DNA of 12,878 nucleotides from Cyanobacteria bacterium UBA11153 (GTDB lineage: Bacteria; Cyanobacteriota; Cyanobacteriia; Cyanobacteriales; Coleofasciculaceae): NCBI GenBank assembly GCA_003511885.1, contig DOIX01000243.1, positions 4,019-16,896 of the forward strand, in the 5' to 3' direction. The notes under the pieces were generated by a model. The model saw nothing but the letters and a program-made list of their open reading frames with translations. It did no database searches and was not told the DNA's origin. The translations under genes and the position numbers were made by a program. Within the stretch, counting starts at the first letter, position 1; each line of letters opens with the position of its first letter. Positions 1 to 6,987 of the stretch are shown in pieces.

Positions 1-231
1 TCCCTAACTTGAAAATATCCGGTTTAAATGCGCAGCAGCTTATCAAGCTTGACCTGCGTGACGTTGTTACGCAACGGGTTAAAACCACATCGCTTCACTT
101 TATCTCAGTTAACAGAGTTCCTATTAGGAACTAAGGCTGGTCAACAAGGCTTACAATTTCTTGCAAGCCTACATGAGACCTCTCCAAAATATAAACTATA
201 CCAGTCAACCCCTAGGGGTTGACTAATATAG
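1..231. other. left flank without a supported gene, rich in short inverted repeats
   Basis: I recognise no coding region here. An open frame at 28-222 has no family resemblance, no ribosome binding site, and runs into a perfect palindrome. What the stretch does hold is several dyads: CGTTG/CAACG at 62-76, GTTCCTA/TAGGAAC with one central base at 117-131, a 10-bp stem with one mismatch and a TTTC loop at 147-170, and the 22-bp palindrome at 203-224. It is the region downstream of the minus-strand operon and may be a 3' untranslated or repeat-derived segment. Confidence 0.5.
203..224 (-). terminator. perfect 22-bp palindrome just past the operon's last stop; candidate hairpin terminator
   Basis: The half-site AGTCAACCCCT is followed directly by its reverse complement. 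As RNA it would fold into a 9-bp stem with a CTAG loop. It begins 7 bases beyond the stop codon (234-232) of the REC-histidine kinase on the minus strand, where a terminator would be expected. The sequence after it on that strand is AT-rich (TATAGTTTATATTTT) but has no clean T run, so a protein-binding dyad or an mRNA-stabilising hairpin is possible instead. Confidence 0.4.
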
Positions 232-1302
232 CTAAACTAATACAGTAAAGATACTGCCATGCGGATCGTTATCTTCAACGCTAATCTTACCTTTATGTGC
301 CTCAATCGCCATTTTACAAAAAGCTAATCCCAAGCCAAGTTGGGAAACTTCTGGCATGAGAGTCCCAATCTCATACTTCTCAAAAATATTTTTCCGCAAT
401 GTTTCTGGGACTCCTGGGCCTAAATCAGCTACTTGTAATTTAGCACCTCCTCCTTGTAAATACTCTGCCCGCAAAGTCACTGGCATATTTGGTTTAGAGA
501 ACTTAATTGCATTGGAGATTAAGTTCTCAATGACGCGACGAAAGATAGCAGCATCTACTTTAATCCGTTGACCAGATTTTGGCAATTCGGCAACAAAGTT
601 GAGATTTTTATTTTTGATGAATGGTTCATTAGCTACTAATAATTCCTGACATAGCTCGTAAAGATCTACTGCTGAATAATTGAGAATCATTTTGCCAGAT
701 TCCAACTTAGCAGCGACTAGGAGACTATCAATTAAAGATTGTAGTTTTTGTCCAATAACAGCCATTTGTTCTATTTTAAGTTTTTGCTTTTCTGGTGGTA
801 AATTGTCAGATTTTAATATATCAGTCAGTAGCAAAATGCCACTGAGAGGATTGCGGAGATCGTGTACGATCAATTTGACCATATCCTCTCTGGCATTAAG
901 CAGTGCCTCCAATTTGTCATGCTGCTGCTTAATCCGCAACATAGAATGAACTCTAGATCGCAACTCCAACCTATTGACGGGTTTGCTAATAAAGTCATCG
1001 GCACCTGCCTCTAAACACTCAGCCAAGTCTTCTTTTCTCGTCAAAGCTGTCACCATAATAATCGGAATTGCCTGCCATTTAGGTTCGGCTTTAATCCGTT
1101 TACATACCTCAATCCCATCCATTTCTGGCATCATCACATCCAACAAAATCACATCTGGCTTAAAGCTATTTAAGAAATTGAGTGCCCGCTTACCATTAGG
1201 AGCGTAGTTGATCTCATAGTCTTCACCATGTAGAAGAGCTTCAATGACATCTAAATTATCTGGTTCATCATCAACTACTAAAATAGAAACTTCAGTATTC
1301 AT
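232..1302 (-). CDS. REC-histidine kinase (response regulator fused to a transmitter), 356 aa
   Basis: Soluble protein with an N-terminal receiver and a C-terminal kinase. The receiver (about residues 5-122) has the acidic pair D11/D12, phosphoacceptor D55 in LLDVMMP, T85 and K107. A short helical linker leads to HisKA with H147 in VHDLRNPL, then HATPase_c with N-box N264, G1 box DLGPGVP (D293, G295, G297) and G2 box LGLGLAFCK at about 322-330. All residues needed for phosphorylation and ATP binding are present. There is no membrane segment and no output domain. The ATG is 2 bases past the stop of the upstream 1713-aa kinase, with GAGGA placed 9 bases ahead, so the pair is an operon and probably translationally coupled. 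I infer that the upstream kinase, through its own receiver, or directly, phosphorylates D55 and so tunes this kinase; the relay order is not shown by sequence. It is a close paralogue of the 357-aa protein at 11768-12841. The exact target is unknown. Confidence 0.95.
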   Translation of the reverse strand: MNTEVSILVVDDEPDNLDVIEALLHGEDYEINYAPNGKRALNFLNSFKPDVILLDVMMPEMDGIEVCKRIKAEPKWQAIPIIMVTALTRKEDLAECLEAGADDFISKPVNRLELRSRVHSMLRIKQQHDKLEALLNAREDMVKLIVHDLRNPLSGILLLTDILKSDNLPPEKQKLKIEQMAVIGQKLQSLIDSLLVAAKLESGKMILNYSAVDLYELCQELLVANEPFIKNKNLNFVAELPKSGQRIKVDAAIFRRVIENLISNAIKFSKPNMPVTLRAEYLQGGGAKLQVADLGPGVPETLRKNIFEKYEIGTLMPEVSQLGLGLAFCKMAIEAHKGKISVEDNDPHGSIFTVLV

Positions 1303-1304
1303 AC

Positions 1305-4300
1305 TTAATTTTCCTCGCTTTGTAATAGAAGTTGTTGTATTGTTGCTGTAAGCTGTTTAAATTTGATCGGTTTGGTTAAATATTCATTGGCACCTGCCTC
1401 TATACATTTTTCCCTATCTCCAGTCATAGCTAACGCAGTGAGGGCAATTATTGGTACTTGAGTTTGCCCCCTATCCCGAATGCGACGCATCGCTTCTAAA
1501 CCATCCATTCCCGGCATCTGAATGTCCATCAGAATCAGGTTGGGGTTTTCCCTTTCTGCCAGAGATACCGCTTCGTATCCGTCTTTGGCGATAATCAAGC
1601 GATACCCTCGACTTTCGAGATATGCGGAAATAGTATTAACATTGGCTGGATTGTCTTCTACCAGAAGAATCAGAGGATCTTTGAATGCCATTTCCGACAC
1701 TGCAACTGAAGTATTGACAGGATTTTCCGAAGTAGATGGGTTGGGTAGTTGACTTCCTGCTTTCCTTGGGAGTACTTCACATCTGCCATGGTAGGGAAGA
1801 CGGAGACAGAAACAACTACCCTTACCTACTTGGCTAGTCACGGAAATATTACCCCCATGGAGGGCTGCAATCTGTTGGACGAGTGCTAATCCTAAACCTG
1901 TACCGCTATACTGACGATTTAAGCTGCTGTCAATTTGGACGAAAGCTTGGAATAGCTTGCCCATATCTTCTGGTGCAATGCCAATTCCAGTGTCAATCAC
2001 AGAAAAGCACAGGCGCTGAGGGGATGTGGAAATGCTGAGGGAGGGAGAGTAGGCAGATAATCCGGCGATTGCTCCTGATGTTTCCGGTTTTTCTGGATGG
2101 TTTTCGGTGCAAAATTTCTGGATATTCCCTGTGAATTCTTCTCCTTTTTCTACTTGAACTACTAAAGTAATCGAACCATCATTAGGGGTAAATTTAACAG
2201 CGTTACTGAGGAGGTTGATTAGTACTTGACGGAGGCGACGCTCGTCTCCCTCAATACTGTCTAGATGGTGCGGAATAGAAGTGTGAATTTGGATATTTTT
2301 TTTCTTGGCTGTCTGTTTGATAAAAGCGAGACTCGCTTCGCAAATACTGGCGATGGGGACATCACCAAGTTGCAGTTCTAATTTACCAGATTCAATTTTG
2401 GATAAATCGAGAATGTCGTTAATTAATTCTAGTAAATGTTTGCCACTCCGATCAATGGTAGTAATGGCTTTTTTTTGCTCCTGATTGATAATGCCAAATA
2501 CACTTTCTTGCAGCCCTTCAGACATACCCAGAATAGCGTTGAGAGGGGTGCGGAGTTCGTGACTCATATTGGCGAGAAATTCGTCTTTGAGGCGGGTAAC
2601 GCGGGCTAATTCAGTATTGGCTAACTCAAGTTCTTGGTTAATTTTTCGCAATCTAGATTCGGCTTGTTTCCGTTCGATCAATTCACTTTGGACTCGCTGA
2701 TAAAGGTTAGCTTGCTGAATGGCGATCGCTAATTGATTGCTAATTTGCTGTAAGAATCCTGCTTCTTCCGGTAGCCACTGACGGTATTTGCCACAAGCGT
2801 GGACAATTAATAATCCCCAAATTTGCGAACCATTTTCTAGCTTTTGGATAATGGGGGCACTAATCTTAGATCTAATCCCTAACCTTTGTAGAGTTTTTCC
2901 TAAACATTGTCCCCATTCATCCATTGCCACATCGACAACAATCCGAGGTTTGCTGATGTAGTAATGTTGTACGCTATCCGGATGGAGGCATAAGTCTTCC
3001 CATTGACCATCTCCTAGTAAGGGATGGGATTCTGCCACATCTTCTCTAATAATTTTTCCTGTCCCTTCTGGTAAAATCTGAAAGATTAAAGCCCTGTCTG
3101 CTTGAAAAATTTTTCGCACTTCGGCTACAGCAACAGTCAGAATTTCATCCACGTCCAGTGATTGACGGACTCGGTGAGTAATTGCTCTGAGTAACTGTTC
3201 TCTCCGGGCTTGTTTTTTCAGAGCTAATTCGGCTTTTTTTCGCTCCCGGATATCAAATAAGGTGGCTCGATTATATATATATTTGCCTGTTTCATCTTTA
3301 ACGGCGACAGCATTGATCGTAACTGGTAAAATAGTCCCATCTTTACAGATCATTTCATATTCGAGATCTTTGATCCAGCCTTGTTCTTTGAAGCGAGGAT
3401 AATTTTTTAAGAAGCTGAAACGACTCGCTTCGGTAAAAAAATCTAGGATCGGTTTTCCAATCATTTCATCGCGGGTATATCCTAACCATTGCAATTCCGT
3501 CTCGTTAACCTTAAGGAAATTACCTTTAGGATCGAGAGAATGGTAGCCACAGGGTGCATTATTGTAGAGATCTTCTACTTGATGAGCATATTTGCCCAGG
3601 GAATCTTGAGTTTGTTTTTGTTGTGTGATATCAGTGAGAGTGCCAATATAGCCCAGAAAATTACCCTGAGAGTCTGTTTCTGGTACGGCAAGACAGTAAA
3701 ACCAGACGATACTGCCATCTGGACGCAAGATCCTCCCTTCATTCTTGTAGAATGCCCTTGCTGCTGTTGTTTCCTGCCATATTTTAGATAGGCGATTGCG
3801 ATCTTCTGGATGTATCGTTTCTACCCATCCCAAGCCTAAGCCTTTCTCTGAGGGTTGACCAGTCATTTCACTCCAGCGATGGTTAACGTAGGTACAGTTT
3901 CCCGCCGGATCGAATTGGAAAATAGCTACTGGAGAGGCTTCGGCTAAGTTGGCATAACGGCGTTGGCTTTCTCGCAAAGCTATGTCCATTTCTTTACGTT
4001 GAGTAATGTCATAGTTAATCCCAGTCATCTTGAGGGGATTACCTCGATCGTCCCGCTGGATAATGGCATAGCCTTTAATAAAGTGGATGGTACGATCGGG
4101 ATGAATTACCCGAAATTCCACATCAAATTCTCTCTCTCCCCGTCTCGCTTGTTGAGATATTAGTTCTATTTCTGCTCTATCTTTTGGATGAAGGCTATTG
4201 GCCCAAGTTTGATAAACTATACCAGTTTCAGAGGGAAAAATACCATAGAGTTGGTACATCCGGTCATCCCAAATTAATCGATCTTGAGGAATATCCCACT

Positions 4301-6446
4301 CCCAAATACCAATCGCTCCTGATTTCAGAGCGAGGGAGAGTCTCGTTGACAGGTTTTGTAGTTTTGCTTCAGCTTCTTTCTGTTTGGTAATATCAAAATT
4401 GACCCCAATTATCGCGACAACTTCACCTTGTTGGTTTTTGCGCATGATACCAGAAGCTTTGATAAATCGGATTTCGCCACTTGGTTGAATGATGCGGAAT
4501 TCTGCATCGTATTCTTTCCCCTCTTCTACCACTTGGCGCATAGTTTCCAGAAGAGGTTCTCTATCGTCTGGGTATATCAACTTTAACCAAGCCTGAAAGC
4601 TACAGGAAAAATCATCAGGGTTAACTCCATATAGTTCATACATCCGGTCATCCCAGATTTGTTGGTTTTGGATGATATCGTGTTCCCAGATCCCGAATTT
4701 TCCTGATGCAAGTGCTAATTGTAATCGTTCGGAAAGGTCACGGAATTCTGCTTCTTTTTCTTTCTGTTCCGTGATATCTAAGACTGTACCGACTAACTGT
4801 TTAGTACTACCATCATCTCCCAATATTACCTCGGCTCGTACTAGTAAGTAGCGTAATGTCCCATCGGGGCGATAGATACGATTTTCATATTGATATGATT
4901 CATGTTCTGTCAAGGATCTTTGGAATAAAAATTGGTGGCGCGGGAGATATTCTGGATGAATGGTTTTGCTAAATTCTGCATAAGTCATACTCCCCGCAGC
5001 GGGATCTCGTCCAAAAATGTGAAAAGTTTCTTCCGACCAAATAACTTCTTGTGTTTCTACGTTAAACTCCCAACTCCCCAAATTGGCTAACCGTTGTGCT
5101 GCTTTTAAATGGGCTTCTCTGGCAATTAGTTGGGTTTCTATCTCTTTAGTTCTACTAATATCTTTTGCCATACCGACAAAGCCAATCACTTCTCCTGTGG
5201 GATGACTCAGAGGTGCAATTGAAAGTGAAGCTGGGAAACGAGAACCATCTTTACGGATTAAACTCCATTCCTCCTCGCTAGTAATACCCGCTCTGGCTTT
5301 AGCCACAACTACCTCAAAATCTGAGCCAATGGTTTTGTTTAGATCCATTCCCAGGATTTCTGCTCGTTTTTTAACTTCTCCTGAGTCGTGAAACAAAATC
5401 GGAGTTACTTTCCCAATAATTTCCTCTTCACTGTATCCAAACATCTTCTCTGCACCTTTATTAAAGGTTTTGATTATTCCTCCTGAGTCAGTAAAAATAA
5501 TGGCATAGTCAGTACTATCTAGGATTGCTTCTTGCAAGGTAGTAATGGTTTCTAATTTTGCCGTCCGTTGTTTGACTCTCGCTTCTAATTCCTCATTTAA
5601 TTCTTGTAACACTTGTTTGGCTTTAACTTGATCGGTGATATCCATAGCAATACCACCAATCAACTGTAAATCTGACTCCTTTAGCAAGGGAAATTGATAG
5701 ATAATAAAATCCCTCATGCTACCGTCGGCGGTGGTCAATTTTTCCTGTGTTGTCAGTAATTTACCTGTGTCTATTACTGTTTTAAACTGATTAAAATATT
5801 TCTTATTCAAGTCCAGGGGATGGATTTGAGCAAATGTTTTACCCAGCCAATTTTCTCCGGTTGTCTTTTGTGGATTAAAGATATTGAGATAGGCTGGGTT
5901 AAGGTAAAATATCCGACCTATATGGTCACAAATCCAGGCTGCTGATGGGCTATGATTCATGAATGCCTGAAAACGTGCCTCGCTTTCTTGCAATGCGGCT
6001 TTTGCTTGCTTGTATTCTGCTATTTCTGCTTCAAATTTTTGATTTTGTGCTGCTAAATCCGATTGGAATAGCACTTTAGGCATGAAGAAGACCGCTATAA
6101 CAGCAGTATATATGGAAACAACGGCTATTGTTACTTCAGGTAATCCAGATAGCCAATCCCGATCGTGCCACAACCTCCACCCATCCACTAGGTGACTGAT
6201 ACCACCAGTAATCATAAGACTACTCAATAGTGACCATATTTGAGGGAAGAGAAAATCTTGACCCCTACGGAGCGAGTGGACTAGTAGGATCGAAATAGTA
6301 CAAAATGCGATCGCAATGATAACTTGCCAAACTACATGAATATTTCCTAACCCTGACTCCCAGAGGTGGTTGTGGGAGTCAGGCATAAATAAACGATCGG
6401 TATAAATCGCATTATGATGTATCAAAATTGACAGCATGTTCTTCAT
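1305..6446 (-). CDS. membrane hybrid histidine kinase: ethylene-receptor-like 3-TM domain, 7 PAS, CBCR-like GAF, HisKA, HATPase, REC (1713 aa)
   Basis: Inner-membrane sensor kinase. Three hydrophobic helices (about 38-57, 66-86, 102-124) match the ethylene-binding domain of ETR1 and cyanobacterial SynEtr1/UirS, including SHLVDGWRLW and DWLSG, but the copper cysteine position is G81 and the Asp25 position is Q41; only H85 is kept. Seven PAS domains follow at roughly 153-275, 303-435, 445-562, 570-690, 698-818, 825-944 and 950-1070, most ending in a DIT(E/Q/K)(Q/R)K-like linker; the fourth and fifth look like a tandem duplication. The GAF at 1090-1245 resembles cyanobacteriochrome GAFs, with C1153 (DLCL) and C1181 28 residues apart. 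A coiled linker leads to HisKA (H1296 in SHELRTPL), HATPase (N1415, DTGIGI at 1485, GTGLGL at 1515) and a C-terminal REC (D1598, D1641, T1670, K1692). All catalytic residues are present. AGAGG lies 14 bases before the ATG; M4 and M21 are possible alternative starts. It is cotranscribed with the REC-kinase 2 bases downstream. The signal it senses is inferred, not shown. Confidence 0.95.
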   Translation of the reverse strand: MKNMLSILIHHNAIYTDRLFMPDSHNHLWESGLGNIHVVWQVIIAIAFCTISILLVHSLRRGQDFLFPQIWSLLSSLMITGGISHLVDGWRLWHDRDWLSGLPEVTIAVVSIYTAVIAVFFMPKVLFQSDLAAQNQKFEAEIAEYKQAKAALQESEARFQAFMNHSPSAAWICDHIGRIFYLNPAYLNIFNPQKTTGENWLGKTFAQIHPLDLNKKYFNQFKTVIDTGKLLTTQEKLTTADGSMRDFIIYQFPLLKESDLQLIGGIAMDITDQVKAKQVLQELNEELEARVKQRTAKLETITTLQEAILDSTDYAIIFTDSGGIIKTFNKGAEKMFGYSEEEIIGKVTPILFHDSGEVKKRAEILGMDLNKTIGSDFEVVVAKARAGITSEEEWSLIRKDGSRFPASLSIAPLSHPTGEVIGFVGMAKDISRTKEIETQLIAREAHLKAAQRLANLGSWEFNVETQEVIWSEETFHIFGRDPAAGSMTYAEFSKTIHPEYLPRHQFLFQRSLTEHESYQYENRIYRPDGTLRYLLVRAEVILGDDGSTKQLVGTVLDITEQKEKEAEFRDLSERLQLALASGKFGIWEHDIIQNQQIWDDRMYELYGVNPDDFSCSFQAWLKLIYPDDREPLLETMRQVVEEGKEYDAEFRIIQPSGEIRFIKASGIMRKNQQGEVVAIIGVNFDITKQKEAEAKLQNLSTRLSLALKSGAIGIWEWDIPQDRLIWDDRMYQLYGIFPSETGIVYQTWANSLHPKDRAEIELISQQARRGEREFDVEFRVIHPDRTIHFIKGYAIIQRDDRGNPLKMTGINYDITQRKEMDIALRESQRRYANLAEASPVAIFQFDPAGNCTYVNHRWSEMTGQPSEKGLGLGWVETIHPEDRNRLSKIWQETTAARAFYKNEGRILRPDGSIVWFYCLAVPETDSQGNFLGYIGTLTDITQQKQTQDSLGKYAHQVEDLYNNAPCGYHSLDPKGNFLKVNETELQWLGYTRDEMIGKPILDFFTEASRFSFLKNYPRFKEQGWIKDLEYEMICKDGTILPVTINAVAVKDETGKYIYNRATLFDIRERKKAELALKKQARREQLLRAITHRVRQSLDVDEILTVAVAEVRKIFQADRALIFQILPEGTGKIIREDVAESHPLLGDGQWEDLCLHPDSVQHYYISKPRIVVDVAMDEWGQCLGKTLQRLGIRSKISAPIIQKLENGSQIWGLLIVHACGKYRQWLPEEAGFLQQISNQLAIAIQQANLYQRVQSELIERKQAESRLRKINQELELANTELARVTRLKDEFLANMSHELRTPLNAILGMSEGLQESVFGIINQEQKKAITTIDRSGKHLLELINDILDLSKIESGKLELQLGDVPIASICEASLAFIKQTAKKKNIQIHTSIPHHLDSIEGDERRLRQVLINLLSNAVKFTPNDGSITLVVQVEKGEEFTGNIQKFCTENHPEKPETSGAIAGLSAYSPSLSISTSPQRLCFSVIDTGIGIAPEDMGKLFQAFVQIDSSLNRQYSGTGLGLALVQQIAALHGGNISVTSQVGKGSCFCLRLPYHGRCEVLPRKAGSQLPNPSTSENPVNTSVAVSEMAFKDPLILLVEDNPANVNTISAYLESRGYRLIIAKDGYEAVSLAERENPNLILMDIQMPGMDGLEAMRRIRDRGQTQVPIIALTALAMTGDREKCIEAGANEYLTKPIKFKQLTATIQQLLLQSEEN
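1312..1316 (-). promoter_or_regulatory. ribosome binding site of the 356-aa REC-kinase, inside the upstream gene
   Basis: On the minus strand GAGGA sits 9 bases ahead of the ATG at 1302. It lies within the Glu-Glu-Asn codons that end the 1713-aa kinase. This supports the chosen start and translational coupling of the two genes. Confidence 0.75.
2722..2729. repeat. HIP1 octamer GCGATCGC
   Basis: The highly iterated palindrome of many cyanobacterial genomes. This copy is inside the end of the GAF coding region of the 1713-aa kinase. Confidence 0.9.
6307..6314. repeat. HIP1 octamer GCGATCGC
   Basis: This copy lies in the first transmembrane helix region of the 1713-aa kinase. Confidence 0.9.
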
Positions 6447-6460
6447 AAATAAATTAATCG

Positions 6461-6465
6461 CCTCT
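6461..6465 (-). promoter_or_regulatory. probable ribosome binding site of the 1713-aa kinase
   Basis: The minus strand reads AGAGG 14 bases before the ATG at 6446. The spacing is long, but neither alternative start (M4 or M21) has a better site in front of it. Confidence 0.4.
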
Positions 6466-6771
6466 TAACAGCACCCAAGCTCATCCCTATGCTAACTTCT
6501 GTTAAATGGGTTGAAGTCTGGTACTGTCTCCGGCTCTATCCTGATGACTCGATCCGATCGTAAATTAGCTAGTATCAATTTAACCGCTATTTAATGATTT
6601 GGTAGCACTAAAATATTTGGTTTGCCAAAAATATATATAACTTAAATTATCTTAAGGATTTGTGATTTGGTAATGCCAGGATATAAGGTCAAATCTCTTA
6701 GGAAAGAAATCGATATTACGAGCGGAATTTTGGTAACTACCATGAAAAAAAGTCAAGGGAAAACACCGTTG

Positions 6772-6786
6772 GCGCTCGCGAAGCGC
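6772..6786. repeat. short GC-rich hairpin repeat (GCGCT/AGCGC)
   Basis: GCGCT, the five bases CGCGA, then AGCGC. Short GC-rich palindromes of this kind, built around TCGCGA, are scattered between genes in many cyanobacteria. It directly precedes the heptamer repeat, and the contrast with AT-rich surroundings suggests an inserted repeat unit rather than a gene part. Confidence 0.55.
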
Positions 6787-6788
6787 AT

Positions 6789-6813
6789 ACTCCGAACTCC
6801 GAACTCCGAACTC
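6789..6813. repeat. tandem heptamer ACTCCGA, 3.6 copies
   Basis: Three exact copies of ACTCCGA (6789, 6796, 6803) are followed by ACTC. Heptanucleotide tandem repeats (STRR type) are an established class in filamentous cyanobacteria. This array lies between divergent promoters, upstream of the CBS-kinase gene. Confidence 0.85.
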
Positions 6814-6955
6814 AGGTATATCTGTAGTAGGTGGGGAAAGAGAGTGATTATACCTAGGTTTCAAGTCTATTGCTTGTCAGGACTAATTGGGGAATCTTAT
6901 ACCGATCTGTTCCACCTGAAGGATAATTTAACACCTGAGAAAGGGCAATATGAGT

Positions 6956-6961
6956 TATAAA
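6956..6961 (+). promoter_or_regulatory. weak candidate -10 element before the CBS-hybrid kinase
   Basis: TATAAA lies 26 bases before the ATG at 6988. No good -35 lies at the usual spacing (the nearest, TTAACA at 6928-6933, is 22 bases away), so this is only a candidate. It would leave a very short leader, which fits the lack of a clear ribosome binding site. Confidence 0.2.
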
Positions 6962-6987
6962 TAGATTGTGTTACCCTTCCACCTTCA

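Larger units (their letters stand above)
6447..6987. promoter_or_regulatory. divergent intergenic region between the two sensor-kinase arms
   Basis: The 541 bases separate the two large kinase genes and must hold the start signals for both arms. Visible items are AGAGG at 6461-6465 (ribosome site of the minus-strand kinase), a TTTGG/CCAAA dyad at 6616-6629 followed by an AT-only run, a GCGCT/AGCGC hairpin at 6772-6786, a heptamer repeat at 6789-6813, and a possible -10 element near 6956. Overlapping short open frames at 6652-6864 (minus) and 6667-6960 (plus) resemble nothing and run across the repeats, so I do not call them genes. I find no convincing NtcA-type GTA-N8-TAC site by eye. Confidence 0.6.

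Noticed and set aside
191..203. ATAAACTATACCA repeated at 191 and again near 4213
   Set aside because: A single 13-base AT-rich match, one copy lying in a PAS coding region, with no other shared context. Treated as chance.
28..222. 64-aa open frame on the plus strand
   Set aside because: No recognisable family, no ribosome binding site, and it spans three inverted repeats. It is more likely non-coding.
6072..6341. Calling the 1713-aa protein a functional ethylene receptor
   Set aside because: The copper-ligand Cys and the key Asp of helix 1 are both absent, so only the fold can be claimed.
6789..6813. CRISPR array
   Set aside because: The units are 7 bases, contiguous and without spacers, so this is a simple tandem repeat.
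6652..6960. Overlapping 70-aa (minus) and 97-aa (plus) open frames in the divergent region
   Set aside because: Both run through the heptamer repeat and hairpin, overlap each other on opposite strands, and resemble no protein family.
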